Source of the DNA: an uncultured Eubacteriales bacterium
GTDB taxonomy: Bacteria > Bacillota > Clostridia > Oscillospirales > Oscillospiraceae
Length of the DNA: 36,304 bases
Assembly (NCBI GenBank): GCA_900317855.1
Contig: ONIG01000024.1
Span: forward strand, 1-36,304
Direction: 5' to 3'
Shown: one piece after another, positions 5,673 through 13,644 of the stretch
How positions within the stretch are numbered: position 1 is the first letter of the stretch
Layout of the letters: each line of letters starts with the position of its first letter
Translations under genes and position numbers: made by a program
Notes under the pieces: generated by a model
Told to the model about the DNA's origin: nothing
What the model saw: only the letters and a program-made list of their open reading frames with translations
Databases searched by the model: none

Positions 5673-8156
5673 ATGGAAAAGCAAATCAAGATTGCCCTGG
5701 CCGGTAACCCGAACTGCGGCAAGACGACGCTGTTCAATGCGCTGACCGGCTCCAATCAGTTTGTGGGCAACTGGCCGGGCGTCACGGTCGAGAAAAAGGA
5801 AGGCCGCCTGAAAAAGCATGACAACGTCGTCATCATGGACCTTCCCGGCATCTACTCGCTCAGCCCGTACACGCTCGAAGAGGTCGTCGCCCGCAACTAC
5901 CTGATCGACGAGCGTCCGGACGCCATCCTCAACATCGTGGACGGCACGAACCTCGAGCGCAACCTGTACCTGACCACGCAGCTGACCGAGCTGGGCATCC
6001 CGGTGGTCATGGCCGTGAACATGATGGACATCGTGCGCAAGAGCGGTGACCAGATCAACATCAACCAGCTCTCGCAGCAGCTCGGCTGCAAGGTCGTGGA
6101 GATCTCCGCCCTGAAGGGCGATGGCGTCATGGCCGCGGCAGAGGCCGCCATCGAGGCCGCCAAGTCCACCAAGACCGTGCCGATGCACACGTTCTCCGGC
6201 CCGGTCGAGCACGCGATCGCCCACATCGAAGAGGCGGCCGTGCACGAGATGCCGGAAGAGCAGCAGCGCTGGTACGCCATCAAGATCTTTGAGCGCGACG
6301 ACAAGGTGCTTGCCAAGCTCCACATCCCCGAGGATGTGCACCAGCACATCGAGGCGGACATCAAGGCCGCCGAGGAAGAGCTCGACGACGATGCCGAGTC
6401 CATCATCACCAACGAGCGCTACGTCTACATCGCGGAAGTCATCCGCGCCTGCTACCGCAAGAAATCCAAGGCCACGCAGTCCACGTCCGATAAGATCGAC
6501 CGCATCGTCACCAACCGCTGGCTGGGCCTGCCGATCTTCGCCGTGGTCATGTTCCTCGTCTACTGGGTCGCCATGGTCGCCGTCGGCGCGCCCGCGACCG
6601 ACTGGGCCAATGACGGCGTGTTCGGCGACGGCTGGCACCTGCTGGGCATCGGCTCGAGCGCCTATCACGACGCCAACGACGAATACACCGCTGCGACCGA
6701 AGCGGTCGACGCGTTCCTGGGTCTCGACACCGAAGCCGAAGACTTCGACGCCGACGCCGCGCTCGCAGACATGAAAGACTTCGTTCCGAGCGCCGACACC
6801 GCGACCGTCACGGTCGAGGACGAGGAGACGCTGGCCGAGAATGAACTGACCGCCTACTACGACGCCATCCCCGATGACGCCGACGAGGACAGCACCGTGG
6901 GCATGACGTATGTCGACGCGGTCGCCTACCTCGAAGCCAACGGCTTTGACGCGCCCGATCCGGCCGACTACGGCGTCTGGGTCCCGGGCATCCCGGTCCT
7001 GATCGGCAACGGTCTGGAGAAGGCGGGCTGTGCCGACTGGCTCAGCGGCCTGATCCTCGACGGCATTGTCGCCGGTGTCGGCGCGGTGCTCGGCTTCGTG
7101 CCGCAGATGCTGGTTCTGTTCCTGATGCTGGCCTTCCTCGAGGCCTGCGGCTACATGTCCCGTATCGCCTTCGTGCTCGACCGTATCTTCCGTAAGTTCG
7201 GCCTGAGCGGCAAGTCCTTCATTCCGATGCTCATCGGCGTCGGCTGCGGCGTGCCGGGCGTTATGGCTTCCCGTACCATTGAAAACGAGCGTGATCGCCG
7301 CATGACGATCATGACCACCACCTTCATCCCCTGCGGCGCGAAAGTGCCCTTCATCGGCATGATCGCCGGCGCCCTGTTCGGCGGCAGCGCCTGGATCTCC
7401 ACCTCCGCGTACTTCATCGGCATGGCCGCGATCATCGTCTCCGGCATCATGCTCAAGAAGACGAAGATGTTCTCCGGCGATCCGGCTCCGTTCGTCATGG
7501 AGCTGCCGGCCTACCACTGGCCGACACTGGGCAACGTCCTCCGCTCCATGTGGGAGCGCGGCTGGTCCTTCATCAAGAAAGCCGGCACGATCATCCTGCT
7601 GTCCACGATCCTCGTCTGGTTCACCACGTACTTCGGCACGGTCGACGGCACGTTCCGTATGCTGTCCGAGGACGAGATCGACTACTCCATCCTCGCTGCC
7701 ATCGGCGGCGTCGTCGCCTGGATCTTCAAGCCCCTCGGCTGGGGCAACTGGCAGGCGGCAGTCGCCTCCATCACCGGCCTCGTTGCCAAGGAGAACATTG
7801 TCGGCACGCTCGGCATCCTCTACGGCGGCGGCGACGGCACCGTGTACCAGAACATCGCGGCTGCCTTCAACGGCATCAGCGGTTACAGCTTCCTGGTGTT
7901 CAACCTTCTGTGCGCTCCGTGCTTCGCGGCCATCGGCGCCATCAAGCGCGAGATGAACAGCCAGAAGTGGACCTGGTTCGCTATCGGCTATCAGTGCGGC
8001 TTTGCTTACCTGATCGCCCTGATGATCTACCAGTTCGGCTGCGCCTTCACCGGCAACCTGAACGTGATTGGCCTCATCTGCGCGATCCTGGCGCTGGCCG
8101 GCATCATCTACATGCTGGTGCGTCCCTACAAGGAAGCCACCACGCTCAAGGCCTGA
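5673..8156 (+). CDS. feoB: Ferrous iron transporter FeoB with large acidic extracellular insert
   Basis: An 827-aa Fe(II) transporter. The N-terminal G domain has GNPNCGKTT (G1, residue 11), MDLPGIYSLSP (G3, about 55), NMMD (G4, about 115) and SALKG (G5). A helical GDI-like region follows to about 280, then two Gate domains. Gate 1 has ACGYMSRIAF.LDRIFRKFGLSGKSFIPMLIG.GCGVPG; Gate 2 carries IPCGAKVPFIG and the C-terminal KENIVGTLG block. Between the first membrane helix and the rest of Gate 1, residues about 312-433 form an Asp/Glu-rich segment predicted to lie outside the membrane and absent from short FeoB proteins. The ribosome site is AAAGGAG. Preceded by two feoA genes and followed by a Cys-rich peptide gene. 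Confidence 0.97.
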   Translation: MEKQIKIALAGNPNCGKTTLFNALTGSNQFVGNWPGVTVEKKEGRLKKHDNVVIMDLPGIYSLSPYTLEEVVARNYLIDERPDAILNIVDGTNLERNLYLTTQLTELGIPVVMAVNMMDIVRKSGDQININQLSQQLGCKVVEISALKGDGVMAAAEAAIEAAKSTKTVPMHTFSGPVEHAIAHIEEAAVHEMPEEQQRWYAIKIFERDDKVLAKLHIPEDVHQHIEADIKAAEEELDDDAESIITNERYVYIAEVIRACYRKKSKATQSTSDKIDRIVTNRWLGLPIFAVVMFLVYWVAMVAVGAPATDWANDGVFGDGWHLLGIGSSAYHDANDEYTAATEAVDAFLGLDTEAEDFDADAALADMKDFVPSADTATVTVEDEETLAENELTAYYDAIPDDADEDSTVGMTYVDAVAYLEANGFDAPDPADYGVWVPGIPVLIGNGLEKAGCADWLSGLILDGIVAGVGAVLGFVPQMLVLFLMLAFLEACGYMSRIAFVLDRIFRKFGLSGKSFIPMLIGVGCGVPGVMASRTIENERDRRMTIMTTTFIPCGAKVPFIGMIAGALFGGSAWISTSAYFIGMAAIIVSGIMLKKTKMFSGDPAPFVMELPAYHWPTLGNVLRSMWERGWSFIKKAGTIILLSTILVWFTTYFGTVDGTFRMLSEDEIDYSILAAIGGVVAWIFKPLGWGNWQAAVASITGLVAKENIVGTLGILYGGGDGTVYQNIAAAFNGISGYSFLVFNLLCAPCFAAIGAIKREMNSQKWTWFAIGYQCGFAYLIALMIYQFGCAFTGNLNVIGLICAILALAGIIYMLVRPYKEATTLKA

Positions 8157-8195
8157 GCCTTCCCCAAATTCGCAAACGCAAAGGAGTGATTTTCC

Positions 8196-8375
8196 ATGTT
8201 CAGCTGGATTGGCGCGAACCTCTCTACGATTTTGATTTCGATTGTACTCATCGCCATTGTCACCTTCATTTCCCTTTCCCTGATCCGCCAGAAGCGGCAA
8301 GGGAAGTCCTCCTGCGGCGGCAACTGTGCCCATTGCGGTGCGCAGTGCCATAGCTGCCACCCCAAAGGGCAGTGA
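8196..8375 (+). CDS. FeoB-associated Cys-rich membrane peptide (59 aa)
   Basis: A small gene found by reading after feoB. ATG 8196 has AAAGGAGTG at good spacing; the stop is TGA 8373-8375. The product is one N-terminal membrane helix (FSWIGANLSTILISIVLIAI and following, residues 3-30), a basic stretch RQKRQGK, and a tail with CGGNCAHCGAQCHSCH: five cysteines and two histidines in 16 residues. This is the layout of the FeoB-associated Cys-rich membrane protein family, often next to feoB in Firmicutes. The tail would face the cytosol by the positive-inside rule and could receive Fe(II). Its biochemical role is not established. A strong terminator follows. Confidence 0.88.
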   Translation: MFSWIGANLSTILISIVLIAIVTFISLSLIRQKRQGKSSCGGNCAHCGAQCHSCHPKGQ

Positions 8376-8383
8376 ACATTTTT

Positions 8384-8421
8384 GGACAGACAGAGTTCCC
8401 CAGCTCTGTCTGTCCTTTTTT
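8384..8421 (+). terminator. Intrinsic terminator of the feo operon
   Basis: A perfect 12-bp stem GGACAGACAGAG (8384-8395) with its complement at 8404-8415, an 8-base loop, and TTTTTT at 8416-8421. It lies nine bases after the Cys-rich peptide stop. Confidence 0.92.
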
Positions 8422-8446
8422 ATATGCGGCGGCGACCGTCCCGCAC

Positions 8447-8575
8447 CCCTTGGCTCCCTTGTGCAAAGGGAGCTGGCAGCCGCAAGGCTGGCTGAGGGAT
8501 TGACACGCTCAGATTTGCGCTGCAGATGGTATTTGCCAACCTCCCCTTACACAGGAGCGGCTTTGGCAGCGCCCC
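8447..8575. repeat. Palindromic intergenic repeat (REP/MITE-like)
   Basis: The left arm has a hairpin GGCTCCCTT-GTGC-AAAGGGAGC (about 8452-8472), then TGGCAGCC-GCAA-GGCTGGC and GAGGGATTG. The right arm, inverted, has CTCC...GGAG then TTGGCA. Similar CTCCCTT.../TGGCA.../GAGGGATTG modules are frequent between genes in Oscillospiraceae genomes as I remember them. It codes for nothing. It may be a non-autonomous palindromic element; there is no other copy in this window. Confidence 0.45.
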
Positions 8576-8613
8576 CCAATTCTGCGCCGCACAATATCTT
8601 AACAAACAATTCA

Positions 8614-8645
8614 GACGATTCTTCACAGAATCGTCATCCTTTTTT
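8614..8645 (+). terminator. Terminator-like hairpin upstream of the DUF1002 gene
   Basis: A 9-bp stem GACGATTCT-TCAC-AGAATCGTC (8614-8635), then ATCC and TTTTTT (8640-8645). It could end a leader transcript before the DUF1002 gene, or be a leftover second terminator. The promoter of that gene is not clear. Confidence 0.5.
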
Positions 8646-8725
8646 CGGGAACCAATTTACAATGGGAGCGTCTCATCCTGTAAAGCACCGTGGCCGACCG
8701 GCCGCGGGGAAAGGAAACCATCACC

Positions 8726-9607
8726 ATGAAATTTCTCAAACGGGCCCTGCCCATTGTGCTCGCCGTATGCATGCTCGCAAGTCTCTGCGCCGTGTCGGCC
8801 ATCGACGCCGGCGAGACGCGCACCGTCATCGGCGCCGACCTCACGGACGAGCAGATCAAGGCCGTCTACAAAACCTTCGGCATCGAGCGCGGCAGCGTCA
8901 AGGAGCTGACCGTCACGAACAAGGACGAGCGGCAGTATCTCAGCGGCGTCATCAGCGACGCGCAGATCGGCACGAAATCCATCTCCTGCATCTCCATCGA
9001 GGTGCTCGACGCCGGCAAGGGCATGACCGTCAACACGTCGCACATCACCTACTGCACGAGCCAGATGTACATCAGCGCGCTGGCCACGGCCGGCATCACG
9101 GACGCGAAGATCAGCGTGGCCGCGCCGTTCGACGTCTCGGGCACCGCGGCGCTGACGGGCGTGTACAAAGCGTATGAGGACATCACGGGCACGAAGCTCG
9201 ACGAGACCGCCAAGGCCGCCTCCTCGCAGGAGCTGGCCACGACGGCGGAGCTCGCGCAGGCCATCGGCGACTATGACTCGGTCGAGATCGTCAACGAGCT
9301 CAAGCTCATCCTCAACGAGACGAAGGACATGACCGACGCCGAGCTGCGCGCCAAGATCAAAGAGATCGCCGCCGAGTACGACGTCACGCTCACGGACGAT
9401 CAGATGACCCAGCTCGTGAACCTCTGCCGCTCGCTCGAAAAGCTGGACACGAACGCCCTGCTCTCGAAGGTGCAGGCCGTGCAGGACACGCTCAAGCAGC
9501 TGGCCGGCGCGAAGGACAAGGTCGCGTCCTTCACCGGCAAGGTCAAGGACGTCATCACCGCCATCGGCGATTTCTTCGACCGTGTCATCGCTCTCTTCCG
9601 CAAGTAA
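8726..9607 (+). CDS. DUF1002 domain-containing secreted protein
   Basis: A 293-aa protein with a signal peptide (MKFLKRALPIVLAVCMLASL, cleavage near residue 25-28). It then has DERQYLSGVISDAQIGTKSISCISIE, ITYCTSQMYISALATAGITDAKISVAAPFDVSGTAALTGVYKAYED, and a C-terminal helical region (ELAQAIGDYDSVEIVNELK to IGDFFDRVIALFRK). The middle blocks match DUF1002, found in Firmicutes with an unknown exported role. ATG 8726 has AAAGGAAA upstream; an in-frame GTG at 8690 would put 12 residues before the signal peptide and is less likely. It stands alone with its own strong terminator. Confidence 0.85.
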   Translation: MKFLKRALPIVLAVCMLASLCAVSAIDAGETRTVIGADLTDEQIKAVYKTFGIERGSVKELTVTNKDERQYLSGVISDAQIGTKSISCISIEVLDAGKGMTVNTSHITYCTSQMYISALATAGITDAKISVAAPFDVSGTAALTGVYKAYEDITGTKLDETAKAASSQELATTAELAQAIGDYDSVEIVNELKLILNETKDMTDAELRAKIKEIAAEYDVTLTDDQMTQLVNLCRSLEKLDTNALLSKVQAVQDTLKQLAGAKDKVASFTGKVKDVITAIGDFFDRVIALFRK

Positions 9608-9622
9608 ATCCGGATATGCTGA

Positions 9623-9656
9623 CCCGCCCGCAGGCCCTGCCTGCGGGCGGGTTTTT
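9623..9656 (+). terminator. Intrinsic terminator of the DUF1002 gene
   Basis: A perfect 12-bp GC-rich stem CCCGCCCGCAGG (9623-9634) with its complement at 9640-9651, then TTTTT (9652-9656), 15 bases after the stop. Confidence 0.93.
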
Positions 9657-9668
9657 GCATACCAAAGC

Positions 9669-9694
9669 GCGGGCGGTGCATCAGCACCGCCCGC
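9669..9694 (-). terminator. Hairpin after the minus-strand membrane protein gene
   Basis: A perfect 11-bp stem (9669-9679 with 9684-9694) with loop ATCA. On the minus strand it is followed by GCTTTGG, a weak U-tract. It probably closes the MFS-membrane protein transcript. Confidence 0.6.
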
Positions 9695-9711
9695 TGCGAT
9701 TCATGCTTTTC

Positions 9712-10359
9712 TTACTTTTCTGCCTGCCGCTTTTTCCGGCGCTTTTCGCGTGCCTTTTTGCGCTTTGCTTTCCATTTCTGCCAGTCGCGCGCCTGCTTCT
9801 CCTTCGCACGTGTGTAGGCTTCTGCACGCGACTGAAACATGGGTTTGTACCGTTCCGGAAGATATTCGCTGAACACCGCCGCATCCCGCATCAGGAACTG
9901 ATACTTGATCAGCCCATCGCCGCTTCGGATTTTTTCAACCGGTTTCTGTGGCAGTGGTTTTGAGGACAACAAAAGATACATATGTCCGTTTCCATAAAGG
10001 TCTGGAACATCATGCTTTTCATCTATGCGCCGTATCTCAACATAGCGGAGCTCCGAATATGGGATCTTGATGCTGCGCATAAAGAGCCCATGCCACTTTA
10101 CATAGTTCTCTGTCAGTGTTACTTTGCCAAAACTCAGTGGCCAGAACAAATAAACACCAATTATGCATGGAACAATCATACTTAAAGCGCAAATGTAGTA
10201 AAAAGCTGCTAGGTGTTCATGAATCAGTATGTATACGAGATAGCAAGGAAATAACGCGATCACAAGGCCTCCTATCCTGCCACCAGTTAACAAAAATATA
10301 TGTGGGTACAGAGTTTTCCGCTTCTTTCGCGCGGTGGTTTGTCTCTCTACTTCATGCAT
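9712..10359 (-). CDS. Hypothetical two-helix membrane protein with basic C-terminal tail
   Basis: A 215-aa protein. Two membrane helices (residues about 20-70: GGRIGGLVIALFPCYLVYIL and FYYICALSMIVPCIIGVYLF) are followed by a beta-rich domain (FGKVTLTENYVKWHGLFMRS, KIPYSELRYVEIRRID) resembling bacterial PH-like domains. The C-terminus is a long Lys/Arg/Glu coiled stretch (from about 175 to the end) that could bind RNA or acidic lipids. I do not recognise a named family. Its start is five bases after the MFS stop, so it is co-transcribed. Base composition, especially 9960-10320, is clearly lower in GC than the neighbours, suggesting separate origin. The ribosome site is weak. Confidence 0.75.
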   Translation of the reverse strand: MHEVERQTTARKKRKTLYPHIFLLTGGRIGGLVIALFPCYLVYILIHEHLAAFYYICALSMIVPCIIGVYLFWPLSFGKVTLTENYVKWHGLFMRSIKIPYSELRYVEIRRIDEKHDVPDLYGNGHMYLLLSSKPLPQKPVEKIRSGDGLIKYQFLMRDAAVFSEYLPERYKPMFQSRAEAYTRAKEKQARDWQKWKAKRKKAREKRRKKRQAEK

Positions 10360-10363
10360 GACA

Positions 10364-11716
10364 TCATTTTTCCAGCGCGGCGAGCTTCTCGCGCCGGATG
10401 CGGTCGGCGTCCCGGCGGACGAAGTACGCAGGGATGAGGATGAACACCGCGCTCACGGCCGCGGCCAGAAACAGCTCATACGGGTAGAGGTAGCTGCCGG
10501 CATAGCTCGGGTACTTGGCGAGGATGGCCGCCGTCGGCTCGAGCGCGACGGCCCGGATGATGAGCGGGTCGATGATGCTCGCAAGCACCATGGGCAGCAT
10601 GATGTAGATGACCATCTTCACGCTCTGCGACGCGCCGGCGCGCCCGGCGGGCGTATAATCGCGCGACGAGGCGGTGAACAGCCCCGCCATGGCGAGGTTT
10701 CCGGCCATGATGCACGTGCCGCCGACGCACAGCAGCGGCATGGCGTGGCCGACGAACTTGATCGAATAAGCGATCAGGCCGCCGAGCACCTGCAAAATCG
10801 CCACGGGGTAATAAAACTTCTCCTTGCCGAAGCGGTCCATGGCCTTGCCCGCGAGGACGGACAGCACGGCCGAGGCGAGCACGACGATGCCGATGGGCAG
10901 GATATAGTTCTCGATGCCGAGCGTGACCTCGACGAGCGAGATCATATACGGCTGCCACAGCTGCATGGCAAGGCCGGAGAACATCATGCCGAGAAAGCAG
11001 ATATAGATCATCTTATTGGCGCGGATGTTCGCCGGGCGGAAAGCGTAGAGCACGTCGCGCAGATACGTGTCGCCCTGCATGGGGCGCAGGGCCGGACTGT
11101 CGCGGAAGATGCACAGGCCGAGCACACCGGCCGCGCTCGTCAGGCCGCCGAGCACGAGGAAAAACCCCGTCCAGTTGCCATGCACGGTCATGCCGTCAAA
11201 GCCCGCGAAGATGACGATGAGCGCGAGGATGGGCATGATGCTCAGCACAATGTCCACGACGCCGCGGTTCGTGACGTCGGTCACGTCCGTGACCCAGGCG
11301 GAAAAGGCCGAGTCGTTGGCCGTGCTGCCGATGGCGGACATGACGCAGTCCATGACGACGAAGAGCGTCACCGCGAGGCCGACGTCGCCGCCGACCTGCC
11401 CGTTGCCGAAGAGGGCGAACGCCGCCGTTGTGATGCCCCAGAGGATATACCCCCAGCAGACGAAGGCGCGGCGCTTGCCCACGCGGTCCGACCACGCGGC
11501 GCTGAAGATCGTCGCGAGTGCGGCGGCGATGGCGCTGGCCGCGACGGTCGCGGACGTCGCCCAGCCGGCGGCCGTGATGTTTTTCTGAATGTAGGTGGAA
11601 AAGTAGACGTTCTCGACCATCCAGGCGATCTGCCCGATGAAGCCGAACACCAGCAGACTCGTCCAGACGCGCGCGCCGAGCGGCGTCGCCTTTTTGACGA
11701 CCAGATTCTCCTGCAT
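10364..11716 (-). CDS. Major facilitator superfamily transporter (GPH-like)
   Basis: A 450-aa protein with about 12 membrane segments. The MFS motif between helices 2 and 3 is FSAAWSDRVGKRRAFV, with the D.GKRR pattern shared with the glycoside-pentoside-hexuronide (GPH) cation symporters. A second copy is AGKAMDRFGKEKFYYP at the start of the second half, as expected of an MFS duplication. Sugar-related Na+ or H+ symport is possible but nothing adjacent proves a substrate. The promoter lies 35-64 bases upstream. The next gene, an unknown membrane protein, starts almost at its stop. Confidence 0.88.
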   Translation of the reverse strand: MQENLVVKKATPLGARVWTSLLVFGFIGQIAWMVENVYFSTYIQKNITAAGWATSATVAASAIAAALATIFSAAWSDRVGKRRAFVCWGYILWGITTAAFALFGNGQVGGDVGLAVTLFVVMDCVMSAIGSTANDSAFSAWVTDVTDVTNRGVVDIVLSIMPILALIVIFAGFDGMTVHGNWTGFFLVLGGLTSAAGVLGLCIFRDSPALRPMQGDTYLRDVLYAFRPANIRANKMIYICFLGMMFSGLAMQLWQPYMISLVEVTLGIENYILPIGIVVLASAVLSVLAGKAMDRFGKEKFYYPVAILQVLGGLIAYSIKFVGHAMPLLCVGGTCIMAGNLAMAGLFTASSRDYTPAGRAGASQSVKMVIYIMLPMVLASIIDPLIIRAVALEPTAAILAKYPSYAGSYLYPYELFLAAAVSAVFILIPAYFVRRDADRIRREKLAALEK

Positions 11717-11750
11717 GAAAGTTCTCCCCTTTGCAAGGCGTTGTCATCCG

Positions 11751-11780
11751 ATTATACCATGTTCTCCCCCCGCCCGGCAA
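11751..11780 (-). promoter_or_regulatory. Promoter of the MFS gene
   Basis: Minus strand: -10 TATAAT (11751-11756, perfect), 18-bp spacer, -35 TTGCCG (11775-11780). The ATG is 35 bases downstream. Confidence 0.65.
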
Positions 11781-12138
11781 CCGGGAAACCGGCTTCCTGC
11801 CGCGCGGCGCGGCCGTGTCAAAAAATTTTCAAAAATATTTTTGCGCCCATGCATTAAAAAAAGAAGTTGGCGCATTATTATGGCAGAACGGAAATGAAAC
11901 ATGTTTTCGTGAGACAGAGCTTGCTTTCCTCATAAGGTTGTTTACCGGTTATTTACAACTTTACCCCACACACACAAACTTTTGCTTGCTCTGCAGCGCC
12001 TGCGCGATACCGCGCGGGCGCATTCTCTTTTAAAAGACGTGTTCCCTTTTTCAATCATAACACAGCGCCCGGGGCCATTTTGGGCCCCGGGCGTTTTCGC
12101 GCCATCTCCTCAAGGAGATGGCGAATGCCGCGGCACGG
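11781..12138. other. Gene-free AT-rich stretch with three hairpins
   Basis: No convincing coding frame. It contains a terminator-like hairpin on the plus strand (11996-12021, one wobble, then ATTCTCTTTT), a second one (12066-12076 with 12083-12093, then TTTT), and a perfect 10-bp hairpin CGCCATCTCC-TCAA (12100-12123) just past the stop of the minus-strand HAD gene. The first two point rightward although no plus-strand gene precedes them, so a small plus-strand RNA between about 11880 and 12030 is conceivable. No promoter for it was found with confidence. Confidence 0.4.
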
Positions 12139-12933
12139 TCACCCCTGCTGCGCCAGCCGCGGGATATCCCCCACGCCGTCGAGCACGACGCTCGGCCGGT
12201 AGGCAAACTCGTCCAGCGTTGCGCGCGTGGACACGCCGCTGAGCACGAGCACGGTGGACATGCCGCTCTCCATGCCGGAGATAACATCGGTGTCCATGCG
12301 GTCGCCGATCATGACGGCCTCGCCCGAGTGGCAGCCGAGCATGCGCAGGCCGGTGCGCATCATGAGCGGGTTCGGCTTGCCGCAGAAATACGCCTGCTTG
12401 CCGGTGGCGATCTCCACCGGGGCGATGAGCGCGCGGCACGCGGGGGCGATGCCCTCGTCCGTCGGGCCGCAGGTGTCGGAGTTCGCGCCGATGAGCTTCG
12501 CGCCCGCGAGCACGAGATTCGTCGCCTTCGTGAGCGTGTCGAGCGAGTAGGCCCGCGCCTCGCCGATGACGACGTAATCGGGGTTGACGTCGTTCATGGT
12601 GATGCCGCGGTCATACAGCGCATTGAGCAGCCCCGCCTCGCCGAGGGCGTACACCGAGCAGCCGGGCGCCTGGTCGGCCAGGAAGGCCGCCGTGGCCAGC
12701 GCGCTGGTGTAAAAATGCTCCTCCGGCACGTCGAGCCCCATGCGCCAGAGCTTCTGGTGCAGCTCGCGCGGGGTCATGCCGCTGTTATTGGTCAAAAACA
12801 GGTATTCCTTGTGCGTGTCCTGCAGCCAGTGGATGAACTCCGCCGCGCCGGGCAGGATATGATTGCCGTGGTAGATGACGCCGTCCATGTCGCACAGGAA
12901 GCCTTTTTTCGCGTTGAAATCGATCATTTCCAT
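12139..12933 (-). CDS. HAD-IIA family hydrolase (NagD-like phosphatase)
   Basis: A 264-aa protein of the usual NagD length. Motif I is FLCDMDGVIYHGN, motif II FLTNNSGMTPREL, the C2-type cap spans about 80-180, motif III is the K in FCGKPNPLM, motif IV GEAVMIGDRMDTDVISG. NagD-like enzymes dephosphorylate nucleotides and sugar phosphates such as UMP or glycerol phosphates; the exact substrate is not visible. The start ATG 12933 has GAGGAG; an ATG two codons later is less well placed. Single gene with its own promoter, ended by a hairpin at 12100-12123. Confidence 0.92.
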   Translation of the reverse strand: MEMIDFNAKKGFLCDMDGVIYHGNHILPGAAEFIHWLQDTHKEYLFLTNNSGMTPRELHQKLWRMGLDVPEEHFYTSALATAAFLADQAPGCSVYALGEAGLLNALYDRGITMNDVNPDYVVIGEARAYSLDTLTKATNLVLAGAKLIGANSDTCGPTDEGIAPACRALIAPVEIATGKQAYFCGKPNPLMMRTGLRMLGCHSGEAVMIGDRMDTDVISGMESGMSTVLVLSGVSTRATLDEFAYRPSVVLDGVGDIPRLAQQG

Positions 12934-12963
12934 GTCCGTTCTCCTCTCGTTGCTTCTGCTCTC

Positions 12964-12992
12964 AGCTTACCACGCATCCTGCCGCCGGGCAA
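12964..12992 (-). promoter_or_regulatory. Promoter of the NagD-like gene
   Basis: Minus strand: -35 TTGCCC (12987-12992), 17-bp spacer, -10 TAAGCT (12964-12969). Confidence 0.45.
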
Positions 12993-13020
12993 GCAGCGGG
13001 TGCGTCAAATTTGCGTAAAG

Positions 13021-13497
13021 TCACAGGTCCAGCCGCAGGAAGATCGTCGTGTCCAGCGGGCTGTCGTTGTAGGGCGGGATGTCGTAAAATCCGAGCGCGC
13101 GGTACATTTTGATCGCGCTCGTGAGAAACGGCAGCGTGTCGAGCAGCATGACCGTGTAGCCGATGGCGCGCGCGTCATCGAGAATGCGCTGCATCATCAC
13201 CCCGGCGATGCCCTGGCCGCGAAACGCCGGACGCACATACAGCCGCTTGAGCTCGCACGTCGTGTCGCCCAGCCGGCGCAGCGCAATGCACCCGGCCGGC
13301 TGCCCATCGCACCACGCGACGTAGAGCCGCCCGTCCGGCAGGCCGTACTTTTTCGTCAGGTCGGCAACCTCGGCATCGTAATGCTGCAGGTCGAGATAGA
13401 TCTGAAAATGCGGGTCGTGCGCGACGAGCATGTGCGTGTATTCCGTGAACAGCTCCCGCACCGCCTCCGGCGTGGCATAGCCCAGTTTCAGCTCCAT
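13021..13497 (-). CDS. GNAT-family N-acetyltransferase
   Basis: A 158-aa acetyltransferase. Motif A is LKRLYVRPAFRGQGIAGVMM (R.GQGIA acetyl-CoA loop), motif B LDTLPFLTSAIKMYRALGFYDIPPY. The YNDSPLDTTIFLRLDL C-terminus resembles the YjdJ/YitI-like GNATs annotated only by family. The start ATG 13497 is preceded by GGGAGGG; longer upstream frames are non-coding. It is divergent from the EamA transporter at 13645 across a 147-bp region with two back-to-back promoters. Substrate unknown. Confidence 0.9.
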   Translation of the reverse strand: MELKLGYATPEAVRELFTEYTHMLVAHDPHFQIYLDLQHYDAEVADLTKKYGLPDGRLYVAWCDGQPAGCIALRRLGDTTCELKRLYVRPAFRGQGIAGVMMQRILDDARAIGYTVMLLDTLPFLTSAIKMYRALGFYDIPPYNDSPLDTTIFLRLDL

Positions 13498-13528
13498 ACG
13501 TGTCCCTCCCGCGTGTCTCGATGGCATT

Positions 13529-13556
13529 ATTTTACCGCATTTGTGCCCCGCGTCAA
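13529..13556 (-). promoter_or_regulatory. Promoter of the GNAT gene
   Basis: Minus strand: -35 TTGACG (13551-13556), 16-bp spacer, -10 TAAAAT (13529-13534). Confidence 0.55.
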
Positions 13557-13585
13557 GTCCCCGCGAAAAAGGGCGGTATGGGACA

Positions 13586-13614
13586 TTGACGCGCGCGGGC
13601 AAAGCGGCTAAACT
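13586..13614 (+). promoter_or_regulatory. Promoter of the EamA transporter gene
   Basis: Plus strand: -35 TTGACG (13586-13591), 17-bp spacer, -10 TAAACT (13609-13614), 30 bases before the ATG. Confidence 0.6.
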
Positions 13615-13644
13615 ATACCTCAGTTTCTTCCCACGGAGGCGCCT

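Noticed and set aside
5526..8360. A 944-codon open frame on the minus strand opposite feoB
   Set aside because: It is the antisense shadow of a GC-rich gene. The product has no family resemblance and feoB is certain.
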